NCBI GenBank assembly: GCA_937896105.1 | Contig: CALBKR010000167.1 | Location: forward strand, 1 to 9,804 | Source of the DNA: an uncultured Bacteroidales bacterium | GTDB lineage: Bacteria > Bacteroidota > Bacteroidia > Bacteroidales > Bacteroidaceae | DNA: 9,804 bases | Direction of reading: 5' to 3' | Part shown: piece by piece, positions 1-6,641 of the stretch | Position numbering within the stretch: the first letter of the stretch is position 1 | Layout: every line of letters begins with the position of its first letter | Program-made: the position numbers and the translations under genes | The notes under the pieces: model-generated | What the model was told of the DNA's origin: nothing | Database searches by the model: none | What the model saw: only the letters and a program-made list of their open reading frames with translations

Positions 1-352
1 CCGGAACATCACCCTCGTATGCTGCCACAAAGGCAAATGTCTCCTTCACGAGCGGCAATATATCGGCCGAAGTGATATCACCCCTTACGATGAGGTAGTT
101 GCCGGTGAGGCAACCCATAGGTCCCCAATATATTATCCTGTCCGACCATTCAGGATGGTTGCGCAGGAATGTCGCTGCAAGATGCTCTATCGTGTGAATG
201 GCACTCGGGCTCAACGCAGGTTCGCGGTTAGGCTCCTTCATACGCACATCGAATGTCGTGACAACCTCACCGCCTACGCTATCCCGGCGCGACACATATA
301 TGCCACGTTTAAGGCGTATGTGGTCGATTGTAAAACTCGGTATCTTTTCCAT
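1..352 (-). CDS. luxS: S-ribosylhomocysteine lyase LuxS (3' end cut by window edge)
   Basis: LuxS splits S-ribosylhomocysteine into homocysteine and DPD, the precursor of autoinducer AI-2, in the cytoplasm. The 117 residues present start [20 protein letters not shown]. They contain the metal-binding HTIEH motif (H53, E56, H57), R37 in FDVRMKEPN, and the catalytic cysteine C81 in [10 protein letters not shown]. The family is usually about 160 residues long, so about 40 are missing past base 1, including the third metal ligand, a Cys in a GxCGNY-type motif; activity therefore cannot be judged from this window. The ATG at 350-352 lies five bases after the mtnN stop codon, which implies one transcript and translation by readthrough or coupling. 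No clear Shine-Dalgarno is seen, as is common in this phylum. MtnN, the preceding gene, makes the LuxS substrate, which supports the identification. The call is near certain. Confidence 0.95.
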   Translation of the reverse strand, partial: MEKIPSFTIDHIRLKRGIYVSRRDSVGGEVVTTFDVRMKEPNREPALSPSAIHTIEHLAATFLRNHPEWSDRIIYWGPMGCLTGNYLIVRGDITSADILPLVKETFAFVAAYEGDVP

Positions 353-357
353 AATAA

Positions 358-1053
358 TTATAGTTTCATAAGGAAGCGACGTGTGACATCGAACGAACGG
401 TTTGCCATCTCGCCCCAAAAATTCTCATACTGCTCGATATGCTTGTCGACACCGGGTGTGTCGCTTATTATACGGAAACTGACAAACGGTACCCCGTATA
501 TGTGACAGGTTTGTGCTATTGCGGCCGACTCCATATCCACGGCCAGGCCTTGCGGAAAGTTGCCTTTTATCCTGTCGAGCTCGTCGCGGTCGGTAATGAA
601 TTGGTCGCCGGTACATATCAGGCCGGCGTGGATGCGTGTTGCATTGCCGGGAGCATCCATCAGCGACAAGGCTGCACGCCACATCGCCTCATCAGCGGCA
701 AAGACGGCAGGCATTCCTTGCACCTGACCATACTCACAACCCATTCCGCACCACACATCGTGGTAGACAATCGTTGTACTCACGACCACATCCATAACCC
801 CAAGACAGCAGTCTATTCCACCGGCAACACCGGTGCTGACCATTGCATCGGGCGAGAAGGCACGGATGAGTTCCGCTGCTCCGAGCGCTGCATTAACCTT
901 TCCTATGCCACACTGGCGCAGAATAATCTCGTTGGCACCTACACGGCCGACAAGATAGCCGATACCGTTGTGTGAACACTCCTCGGCACCCTCGAGCAAC
1001 ACCGCAAGCTGCTCATACTCCGACGTCATTGCTGTCAAGACTCCTATTCTCAT
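358..1053 (-). CDS. mtnN: 5'-methylthioadenosine/S-adenosylhomocysteine nucleosidase (Pfs/MtnN)
   Basis: This cytoplasmic enzyme removes adenine from S-adenosylhomocysteine, 5'-methylthioadenosine and 5'-deoxyadenosine. The protein has 231 residues, the usual length. Visible family features are E12 in the N-terminal strand-loop (MTSEYEQL), GIGKVNAA (49-56), STGVAGGI (73-80), [11 protein letters not shown] (91-101), GDQF (149-152), [10 protein letters not shown] (172-181) with E175, and RIISD with D198. E12, E175 and D198 match E12, E174 and D197 of the E. coli enzyme, so the active site looks intact. The gene lies 18 bases after the stop of the upstream membrane-protein gene and five bases before luxS. 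A weak purine-rich AAGGAA sits about 11 bases before the ATG. With luxS it forms the two-step route from S-adenosylhomocysteine to homocysteine, in place of a SahH hydrolase. Confidence 0.96.
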   Translation of the reverse strand: MRIGVLTAMTSEYEQLAVLLEGAEECSHNGIGYLVGRVGANEIILRQCGIGKVNAALGAAELIRAFSPDAMVSTGVAGGIDCCLGVMDVVVSTTIVYHDVWCGMGCEYGQVQGMPAVFAADEAMWRAALSLMDAPGNATRIHAGLICTGDQFITDRDELDRIKGNFPQGLAVDMESAAIAQTCHIYGVPFVSFRIISDTPGVDKHIEQYENFWGEMANRSFDVTRRFLMKL

Positions 1054-1071
1054 AATATCATATCATTCCTT

Positions 1072-2859
1072 TTATTCGACACTTATACCCATAACCTTAC
1101 ACATCTCGTCGCAAGCACTCTCAATATCGCCGACAGTTGCCGACGGCGAGGTGAGCAGTGTTTCATACTTGTCACACAACAACTCCAACAGTGTCGCAAA
1201 CATAGCATCCTCGCGCTCCACACCGCCACTGTCAGGCAATGCAACAGCCACCATTCTCTTTGCCTCATCGAGCAATGCACGGAGCCTCTCCGTTGCAATT
1301 TTGCAACGCGAAGAGTAGCCAAGAGTGAGTGAGCCTTCCGAAGCAGTTGTCACGGCATCACCCTTTATATAATATTTAAGCACGGCATTACCCGCTGGAA
1401 CACCGGACAGTGTGTAGAGGCATCCGAGACTGTCATCCGTAATTGCTGAATTATAAGCTGCCGAGAGCCCTTTACCGGTTGCATCCGCGAGGTCGACGCC
1501 CAATACAGAAATGCGCCCCGAGGTACTATTGTTCTTGAAATTCACTTCAATTACTCCTTCCTGTGGGACATCGACATTTATTTCCCCGAAAAGCACACCG
1601 CTCTCACCGCCTGAAGCGGCATCTGCCGATACCGGTTCCAACGACGATGTAACGAACTCGCGTGTAACCACCTTGTCATCGGCAAGCTGCATCGCCGGCT
1701 CGGCAACCCCTGATGAGAGGAAAAGAACCGATACGAGCACATAGGTCCAGTGCGCCACAATACCTGCGACAAAACCGCCGATGGTGTGGGCAAGGATTGC
1801 CTTTGATGTAAGCTTGCGGTAGCCCATAGTATCGAGCATCGCTGTGTGGGTACTCAGATAACCGCTCCAGCACATACCTATTGCAGTGAACACTGCTATT
1901 GCGTTTCCGTCTATCCACCCGGCAGCCGAGAAATTGGGCACAAGACCCAAGGCTGCACCCACTGCGCCAAGCGCTGTGATAGGGAATGCGATGAGGTGCG
2001 GGTCGACAAAACCGAACAGCCACTCGAAAAGAAAACTGAGCTTAGCTCCTATCCAGGGCAACAGTTCTACTCCTTGATAAGCCTCGCCCGTAAAGCCTGC
2101 ATCGGAAGGGCCGAATGTCAGCAACATCACAAGCGTTGAGATAATGAGTACACCGGGTATAATGGCCAGACCTACATCCACACCGCTACGTCCACCATCG
2201 AGCAGAGAGTCGAGAATGCGTTGGAACATTGGTTTCTTATAATCGTTCTCCTCGGCTGACGCTTTATCTGCGACATCTACCGCGGCTTCATTTTTATACG
2301 ATGGATAGGCTTTGACAACAAAGCGCTGCATAAGCCTTGTCGACACAATGCACCCGGCTACGGCACCGAAAAGGCCAACCAATGGCTCAACAAAATAGCC
2401 TTGGCCTATCATAAAGATGATGACCAGCATACCCATTCCGAATGCTGTGCCGAAATTTGTGAGTGAAATGAACTGGTACTTCTTGAAATATGCGGCGAAG
2501 CGCTTGTCCTGTGACAAAGATATTATGGCAGGGTTATCGGAGAGGAATGTCATAACTGCGCCCAATGATGCCACACCCGGAAGATTGAAAAGAGGCTTCA
2601 TCAACGGGCGCAACAGTTTCTCGAGCAGTTTCACCACACCGAATTCCATAAATATCTTGCCTATCGCACCTGTTATGACACAAATGGCCATCAGATAGAA
2701 CACCGTGTTAAGCAACAGGTCGTGCGATGTGTACATTATTGTGTTCAGCATATTTGCTGTACCCATTTTTGTTCCAAGATAGCCGAACAGGGAAAAGAAA
2801 ATTATGAGGGTCACTACCCCACCTGGTATCCAACCGAATAGTTTCTTGAATAGTTTCAT
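1072..2859 (-). CDS. Nucleoside-recognition (Gate) domain multi-pass membrane protein with C-terminal extension
   Basis: This 595-residue inner-membrane protein resembles the Gate/nucleoside-recognition family, whose substrates are mostly unproven. It has hydrophobic segments near residues 11-29, 49-69, 136-153, 157-176, 226-249, 287-307, 317-335 and 353-383. The conserved-looking stretch MTFLSDNPAIISLSQDKRF (103-121) recalls proteins listed in databases as CD0519/CD1768-like; this is from memory. A charged loop at 184-224 separates two membrane halves. After residue 385 the protein is soluble: a Ser/Asp/Ala-rich linker to about 420, a strand-rich part (about 421-517) and a helical part (518-595). 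Most relatives I recall end near 400-460 residues, so this tail is unusual. The gene is first in a unit with mtnN and luxS, suggesting a nucleoside, nucleobase or methylthio-compound substrate, but that is inference. The start at 2859 follows a minus-strand promoter-like box by about 50 bases. Confidence 0.75.
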   Translation of the reverse strand: MKLFKKLFGWIPGGVVTLIIFFSLFGYLGTKMGTANMLNTIMYTSHDLLLNTVFYLMAICVITGAIGKIFMEFGVVKLLEKLLRPLMKPLFNLPGVASLGAVMTFLSDNPAIISLSQDKRFAAYFKKYQFISLTNFGTAFGMGMLVIIFMIGQGYFVEPLVGLFGAVAGCIVSTRLMQRFVVKAYPSYKNEAAVDVADKASAEENDYKKPMFQRILDSLLDGGRSGVDVGLAIIPGVLIISTLVMLLTFGPSDAGFTGEAYQGVELLPWIGAKLSFLFEWLFGFVDPHLIAFPITALGAVGAALGLVPNFSAAGWIDGNAIAVFTAIGMCWSGYLSTHTAMLDTMGYRKLTSKAILAHTIGGFVAGIVAHWTYVLVSVLFLSSGVAEPAMQLADDKVVTREFVTSSLEPVSADAASGGESGVLFGEINVDVPQEGVIEVNFKNNSTSGRISVLGVDLADATGKGLSAAYNSAITDDSLGCLYTLSGVPAGNAVLKYYIKGDAVTTASEGSLTLGYSSRCKIATERLRALLDEAKRMVAVALPDSGGVEREDAMFATLLELLCDKYETLLTSPSATVGDIESACDEMCKVMGISVE

Positions 2860-2911
2860 AGTTAATAGAATGGCTACGGATACATCGGTGTCCGCGTGTT
2901 ATAGATTTTTA

Positions 2912-2919
2912 CAAATATA
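2912..2919 (-). promoter_or_regulatory. Candidate Bacteroidetes -7 box for the membrane protein-mtnN-luxS unit
   Basis: The minus strand reads TATATTTG here, an exact match to the TAnnTTTG -7 element of the main Bacteroidetes sigma factor. It lies 52 bases before the ATG at 2859, so the leader would be about 45 bases. No TTTG is visible 19-21 bases further upstream; the nearest is only about 10 bases away in an A/T run, so the -33 element is weak or missing. The surrounding DNA is AT-rich, as expected of a promoter. Confidence 0.45.
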
Positions 2920-2988
2920 GATATTTTTACAAAAAAATAAGATGTTGTTTGAAATTTATTTCAGGCATAAGAACAAATCACGACTTTA

Positions 2989-3020
2989 TTTGCTTATTGA
3001 TTTTATTTGCCGTATCTTGC
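2989..3020 (+). promoter_or_regulatory. Candidate Bacteroidetes promoter for the acyltransferase gene
   Basis: TTTG at 2989-2992 is followed after 20 bases by TATCTTGC at 3013-3020. The spacing matches the TTTG-N19/20-TAnnTTTG pattern. The -7 box is imperfect, lacking one T of TATCTTTGC. Transcription would start near 3027, giving a leader of about 60 A-rich bases before the ATG at 3090. This supports starting the gene at 3090 and not at the in-frame ATG at 2949, which lies upstream of the promoter. Confidence 0.5.
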
Positions 3021-3089
3021 AAATGCATAAAAACAGTAAAGAGTATTACGCACAACACTATTCATTGTAAACAATTAAACTACAACAAT

Positions 3090-4238
3090 ATGATACCAGC
3101 AGAATTTGATGAGATCCGCCCTTATAACCCGGAGGAGCTCCCACAGATTTTTGAGGAACTGATTGCCGACCCTGAATTCCAGGCAGCAATCGGATATGCC
3201 TTCAAGGGGATGCCTTTCGAGCACATTGCAGCAGCTATGCGCGCATCGAAAGACAATCTCGAGTTCCAGAAAGCACTTGTATATCCCTTTGTTAAGGGTG
3301 TGATAGCAAAGCTATCGAGCGGCCTGACCGTCAGCTACGAGAACAAAGAGAATATGGCAAAATCGCTCTGCATATCGAACCACCGCGACATCATTATGGA
3401 CTCGGCATTCCTCTGCATAGTGTTCATTGAGGCAGTGGGCAACACCGTTGAGATTGCCATTGGCGACAACCTTCTCATACGCCCCTGGATAAAGAAACTC
3501 GTGCGTGTGAACCGCAGTTTCATCGTGCAACGCTCGGCATCGATACGCGAGATGCTTGCGTCGTCGAAGCGTCTATCGTCATATATGCACCACACCATTG
3601 CCGAGCGCAACCAGCCCATCTGGCTTGCACAGCGCGAAGGACGTGCCAAAGACAGCAACGACCGTACACAGGAGGGGCTCATAAAGATGCTCTCGATGTA
3701 CAGCAACGGAGATATCATCGATGCACTGAAGGAACTGAATATCGCACCAACCACCATATCATACGAATATGACCCGTGTGACTACCTCAAGGCAAAGGAG
3801 TTCCAGCAGAAGCGCGACAACCCCGAGTGGAAGAAGGCTCCGCAAGACGACCTTATAAATATGAAGACAGGAATGTTCGGCTATAAGGGTGGCATACACT
3901 ACCACATTGCCGACTGCATAAATGATGAAATCGATGCCATTGACCGCTCACTGGGCAAGAATGAGAAGACTGCTGCCGTGGCACGCATCATCGACCGCCA
4001 CATACACAAGAACTACAAGTTCTGGGCTATAAACTACTATTTCTATGAGCTGCTTACCGGCGACACACGCTTTGCCGACAGGTACACTGTTGAGGAGAAG
4101 GCTAAGCTCGACGCCTACCTGCAGGGACAGATAGAAAAGATAGACCTGCCGGACCGTGACGACGAATTCTGCCGCGGAAAGATTCTCGAGATGTACGCCA
4201 ACCCGGTAATCAATTATCTGAAGGCTGTTGAAGAATAA
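3090..4238 (+). CDS. Glycerol-3-phosphate/lysophosphatidate-type acyltransferase (PlsB/PlsC superfamily)
   Basis: The protein has 382 residues from the chosen start MIPAEFDEIRPYNPEE. It carries the four acyltransferase blocks in order: block I SNHRDIIMDSAF (96-107), block II RVNRSFIVQRS (139-149), block III WLAQREGRAKD (178-188) with the E-G-R core at 183-185, and block IV IAPTTISYEYD (218-228). Such enzymes move a fatty acyl chain onto glycerol-3-phosphate, lysophosphatidate or a similar acceptor at the inner membrane. The C-terminal 140 residues are soluble and helix-rich, as in PlsB-like relatives. There is no clear membrane-spanning segment and no signal peptide. Block I has H98 and D104 separated by five residues, where the standard HX4D has four. 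An in-frame extension back to 2949 was not used because it would precede the likely promoter and is low in coding quality. The gene stands alone and ends seven bases before a strong hairpin. The exact acceptor lipid cannot be told from sequence. Confidence 0.82.
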   Translation: MIPAEFDEIRPYNPEELPQIFEELIADPEFQAAIGYAFKGMPFEHIAAAMRASKDNLEFQKALVYPFVKGVIAKLSSGLTVSYENKENMAKSLCISNHRDIIMDSAFLCIVFIEAVGNTVEIAIGDNLLIRPWIKKLVRVNRSFIVQRSASIREMLASSKRLSSYMHHTIAERNQPIWLAQREGRAKDSNDRTQEGLIKMLSMYSNGDIIDALKELNIAPTTISYEYDPCDYLKAKEFQQKRDNPEWKKAPQDDLINMKTGMFGYKGGIHYHIADCINDEIDAIDRSLGKNEKTAAVARIIDRHIHKNYKFWAINYYFYELLTGDTRFADRYTVEEKAKLDAYLQGQIEKIDLPDRDDEFCRGKILEMYANPVINYLKAVEE

Positions 4239-4245
4239 ATCGAAC

Positions 4246-4289
4246 ATAAGAAAAGAGAGGCAAATCAATGGTTGCCTCTCTTTTCTTAT
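4246..4289. terminator. Bidirectional intrinsic terminator between convergent genes
   Basis: An 18-bp perfect stem, ATAAGAAAAGAGAGGCAA at 4246-4263 and its complement at 4272-4289, encloses an 8-base loop ATCAATGG. Purines lead one arm and pyrimidines the other, so the transcript on either strand ends in a U/C-rich tract. It begins seven bases after the acyltransferase stop and overlaps the stop codon of the convergent dus gene (4286-4288), so it can serve both. Confidence 0.85.
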
Positions 4290-5266
4290 CCGTATATTTC
4301 CACTATCTTGTCGAGTATGGCCATCAGCTCATCGACCTTCTCGGCACGGAGCATTGCTATGCGCAGAGGGCGGAAATCATTAAGCCCTTTAAGCAACGGT
4401 GTTGCTGCAAGATGCCGGCGCACGTGCAATATTCCGGGGCGCTCGCCAAGCCATTCTACACTATCCCTAACCTGCTGACGCAGTATATCCATACACTCTA
4501 CAAAGGTAAAGGGCACAGCAGGCTCGCCGTGCTCGAGATAGTGCTTTACATCGCGGAATATCCACGGCTGTCCGAAGCTGGCACGGCCTATCATCACGGC
4601 GTCGACACCATACTTGTCGAAACACTCCTTGGCACGTTCGGGGGTCTTTACATCGCCGTTGCCGATAATGGGGATGTGTATCCTTGGGTTATTCTTTATC
4701 TCACCGATAAGTGTCCAGTCGGCATCGCCGGTGTACATCTGTGCACGCGTGCGGCCATGGACGGTGAGAGCGGCAATACCGCAATCCTGCAAGCGCTCGG
4801 CAAGGTCGACAATGCATTTGCTGTTCTCGTCCCAGCCAAGGCGTGTCTTTACCGTAACAGGTATATTGACTGCATCAACGACCGCCTTGGTTATCTCAAT
4901 CAGTTTGGGGATATTCTGCAGCATTCCTGCTCCGCACCCTTTGCGGGCAACCTTCTTCACAGGACAGCCAAAATTGATATCGAGGATATCAGGGCGTGCC
5001 TGCTCCACGCGCTTGGCAGCCTCGACCATCGGCTCTACCTCGTTGCCATAGATTTGAATGGCCACGGGACGCTCCTGGTCGTATACCTGCAATTTGCGCA
5101 CAGTGCTGTTTATATCGCGTATAAGAGCATCACTTGAGACAAACTCGGTATAGACCATATCTACCCCGAACCGCTTGCACAGCAGGCGGAATGCCGCGTC
5201 GGTAACATCCTCCATCGGAGCAAGGAACACCGGGTATTTCCCGAATTCAATATCGGCTATCTTCAT
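4286..5266 (-). CDS. dusB: tRNA-dihydrouridine synthase, DusB-like
   Basis: This flavoprotein reduces specific uridines in tRNA to dihydrouridine using NADPH and FMN. The protein has 326 residues, normal for DusB. The TIM-barrel part carries the FMN-site start LAPMEDVTDAAFR (15-27), PVAIQIYGN (67-75), DINFGCPVKKV (96-106) with the catalytic-type cysteine C101, K140 in VTVKTRLGWD, H170 in LTVHGRTR, PIIGNGDV (199-206) and VMIGRASFGQPWIF (224-237). A helical tRNA-binding tail follows. RKGCGAGML (108-116) replaces the RKLAGSALL of proteobacterial DusB, adding a second cysteine next to the active site. The start at 5266 lies 15 bases past the edge of the palindromic promoter. The divergent neighbour is a U32 protein of a family that also hydroxylates RNA, so this may be a tRNA-modification pair. 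Assignment to the Dus family is certain; the B subtype is likely. Confidence 0.93.
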   Translation of the reverse strand: MKIADIEFGKYPVFLAPMEDVTDAAFRLLCKRFGVDMVYTEFVSSDALIRDINSTVRKLQVYDQERPVAIQIYGNEVEPMVEAAKRVEQARPDILDINFGCPVKKVARKGCGAGMLQNIPKLIEITKAVVDAVNIPVTVKTRLGWDENSKCIVDLAERLQDCGIAALTVHGRTRAQMYTGDADWTLIGEIKNNPRIHIPIIGNGDVKTPERAKECFDKYGVDAVMIGRASFGQPWIFRDVKHYLEHGEPAVPFTFVECMDILRQQVRDSVEWLGERPGILHVRRHLAATPLLKGLNDFRPLRIAMLRAEKVDELMAILDKIVEIYG

Positions 5267-5287
5267 TCTTATTTATATCATTTGCTG

Positions 5288-5295
5288 CAAAGATA
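5288..5295 (-). promoter_or_regulatory. -7 box for dusB
   Basis: The minus strand reads TATCTTTG, an exact TAnnTTTG match followed by C as in the strongest Bacteroidetes promoters. A start site about seven bases on, near 5281, would leave a leader of only about 15 bases before the ATG at 5266. No Shine-Dalgarno is present in it. Confidence 0.7.
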
Positions 5296-5307
5296 GTGAA
5301 AAATCAC

Positions 5308-5315
5308 TATCTTTG
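5308..5315 (+). promoter_or_regulatory. -7 box for the U32 gene
   Basis: The plus strand reads TATCTTTG, the mirror copy of the dus box in the other arm of the inverted repeat. A start near 5322 gives a leader of about 12 bases (AACAACAACCCTT region) before the ATG at 5334. The leader holds no Shine-Dalgarno. The two -7 boxes are 12 bases apart, so polymerase could hardly occupy both at once. Confidence 0.7.
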
Positions 5316-5333
5316 CAGCAAACAACAACCCTT

Positions 5334-6590
5334 ATGAACTACAAAAGAAGCGATTTCGAGATAATGGCACCCGTTGGGTCGAGAGAGAGCCTCTCGGCTG
5401 CCATACAGGCCGGAGCCAACTCAATATACTTTGGTATCGAGCACCTTAATATGCGTGCGCACTCGGCGAGTGCATTCTCTATCAACGACCTGAGGGAGAT
5501 TGCACAGATATGCGACAAGCACAACATAAAGAGCTACCTCACTGTGAACACCATTATCTACGAAGATGACATCGATATGATGCACACCATTGTTGATGCG
5601 GCAAAGGAGAGCGGCATTTCGGCTGTCATTGCTGCCGATGTTGCCGTAATGCAGTACTGCAACAGGATTGGGATGGAGGTGCACCTGTCGACACAGCTGA
5701 ACATAAGCAACAGTGAGGCACTTAAGTTCTATGCACAGTTTGCCGATGTCGTTGTGCTTGCACGTGAGTTGAAAATGGAGCAGGTTGCAGCTATACACAA
5801 GATAATCGTAGAGGAGAATATCTGCGGTCCTAAAGGCGAGCTCATACGCATTGAGATGTTCTGCCACGGTGCGCTGTGTATGGCAATATCGGGCAAATGT
5901 TATCTCTCGCTACATCAGTTGGGACGCAGTGCCAACAGGGGCGAGTGTATGCAGGTATGCCGTAGAGGGTACATTGTAAAAGACCGCGAGAGCGACATCG
6001 AATTAGAGGTCGACAACAAGTACATTATGTCGCCTAAAGACCTGAAGACAATACGCTTTATGGACAGGATGATTGAGAGCGGTGTGCGCGTGTTCAAGAT
6101 TGAGGGACGTGCACGAGGTCCCGAATACGTGCAGACCGTTGCAGGCTGTTACAACGAGGCTTTGGAAGCCTACCTTGCAGGCGAGTTCACCGAGGAGAGA
6201 AAGGATGCCTGGGACGAGAGATTGAAGACTGTGTTCAACCGTGGATTCTGGGACGGCTACTATCAGGGACAGAAACTTGGTGAGTGGAGCAGCATATATG
6301 GCTCGCAGGCCACCGAGCGTAAGGTATACATAGGCAAGGCGATAAAGCACTTCTCTAAATTGGGTGTCGGTGAGTTCCACATAGAGGCCGGTGAGGTGAA
6401 TGCCGGTGACAGGATATTGATTACAGGCCCCACAACAGGTGCTGTATACTTGACACTCGAAGACCCCCGTGTGAACCTGGAGAGCGTCGGTACTGTACAC
6501 AAAGGCGAAAGAGTCTCGTTCAAGGTTCCCGGCAAGGTGCGCCCAAGCGACAAACTCTACCGCATAGACAAGACTGAAAATGCAGTTTAA
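5334..6590 (+). CDS. Peptidase U32 family protein, probable RNA hydroxylation enzyme (TrhP/RlhA-like)
   Basis: The protein has 418 residues starting MNYKRSDFEIMAPVGSRESL. It contains the full U32 signature, EMFCHGALCMAISGKCYLS (174-192), with C182 and C189, plus further cysteines in GECMQVCRR (203-211) and FKIEGR (254-259). Historically called collagenase-like peptidases, several U32 proteins are now known to be needed for RNA hydroxylation: E. coli TrhP for 5-hydroxyuridine at tRNA position 34 and RlhA for 23S rRNA C2501. The clustered cysteines suit an iron-sulfur site. The length is close to TrhP (about 450) and shorter than RlhA. A small beta-barrel-like C-terminal part (330-412) follows the barrel. 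An in-frame start at 5175 was rejected because it lies inside dus and before the promoter. The gene is divergent from dusB, another tRNA modifier. The family call is firm; the substrate is inference. Confidence 0.88.
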   Translation: MNYKRSDFEIMAPVGSRESLSAAIQAGANSIYFGIEHLNMRAHSASAFSINDLREIAQICDKHNIKSYLTVNTIIYEDDIDMMHTIVDAAKESGISAVIAADVAVMQYCNRIGMEVHLSTQLNISNSEALKFYAQFADVVVLARELKMEQVAAIHKIIVEENICGPKGELIRIEMFCHGALCMAISGKCYLSLHQLGRSANRGECMQVCRRGYIVKDRESDIELEVDNKYIMSPKDLKTIRFMDRMIESGVRVFKIEGRARGPEYVQTVAGCYNEALEAYLAGEFTEERKDAWDERLKTVFNRGFWDGYYQGQKLGEWSSIYGSQATERKVYIGKAIKHFSKLGVGEFHIEAGEVNAGDRILITGPTTGAVYLTLEDPRVNLESVGTVHKGERVSFKVPGKVRPSDKLYRIDKTENAV

Positions 6591-6625
6591 AACAATGGGC
6601 TTCGCAATTGCGAAGCCCATTGTTT
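6590..6625. terminator. Bidirectional intrinsic terminator, perfect 36-bp palindrome
   Basis: Every base from 6590 to 6607 pairs with 6608 to 6625. The arm reads AAACAATGGGCTTCGCAA and the centre is CAATTG, so in RNA a short loop would open there. The stem is GC-rich in the middle and A/T at the ends, giving a short U tract for both directions. It begins on the last base of the U32 stop codon and ends 16 bases before the sufE stop, so it separates these convergent genes. Confidence 0.82.
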
Positions 6626-6641
6626 ATCTGTTCCCTGTTTC

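Larger units (their letters stand above)
5281..5322. promoter_or_regulatory. Perfect 19-bp inverted repeat spanning the divergent dus/U32 promoters
   Basis: TTTGCTGCAAAGATAGTGA (5281-5299) is repeated exactly as its reverse complement at 5304-5322, with the loop AAAA. Each arm contains a consensus -7 box, TATCTTTG, pointing outward. Each arm ends in TTTG, 23 bases upstream of the -7 box in the other arm, slightly longer than the usual 19-21. The repeat fills most of the 67 bases between two start codons. It is unlikely to be a terminator because both flanking genes read away from it. Confidence 0.85.

Noticed and set aside
439..975. Open frame of 178 codons on the plus strand opposite mtnN
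   Set aside because: Antisense shadow of a gene with all catalytic residues in place.
2874..2895. Short imperfect hairpin in the leader of the membrane-protein gene as a possible riboswitch, since SAM/SAH riboswitches control similar genes elsewhere
   Set aside because: The leader is only about 45 bases, the transcript-strand stem has a mismatch, and no conserved SAM or SAH riboswitch core is visible.
2949..3089. Upstream in-frame extension of the acyltransferase (47 codons)
   Set aside because: The start at 3090 follows a promoter-like pair at 2989-3020 and an A-rich leader, and the family-like sequence begins with MIPAEFDEIRPY. The extension resembles AT-rich noncoding DNA.
4268..5137. 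Open frame of 289 codons on the plus strand opposite dusB
   Set aside because: It lies wholly antisense to a gene with complete Dus motifs, its residues show no recognisable domain, and it begins inside the terminator hairpin. It is a codon-bias shadow.
5175..5333. Upstream in-frame extension of the U32 gene
   Set aside because: It would run through the 5' end of dusB and the palindromic promoter; MNYKRSDFEIMAPVGS fits the family start.
6003..6620. Open frame of 205 codons on the minus strand opposite the U32 gene
   Set aside because: It starts inside the terminator palindrome and runs against a well-supported gene; no family features.
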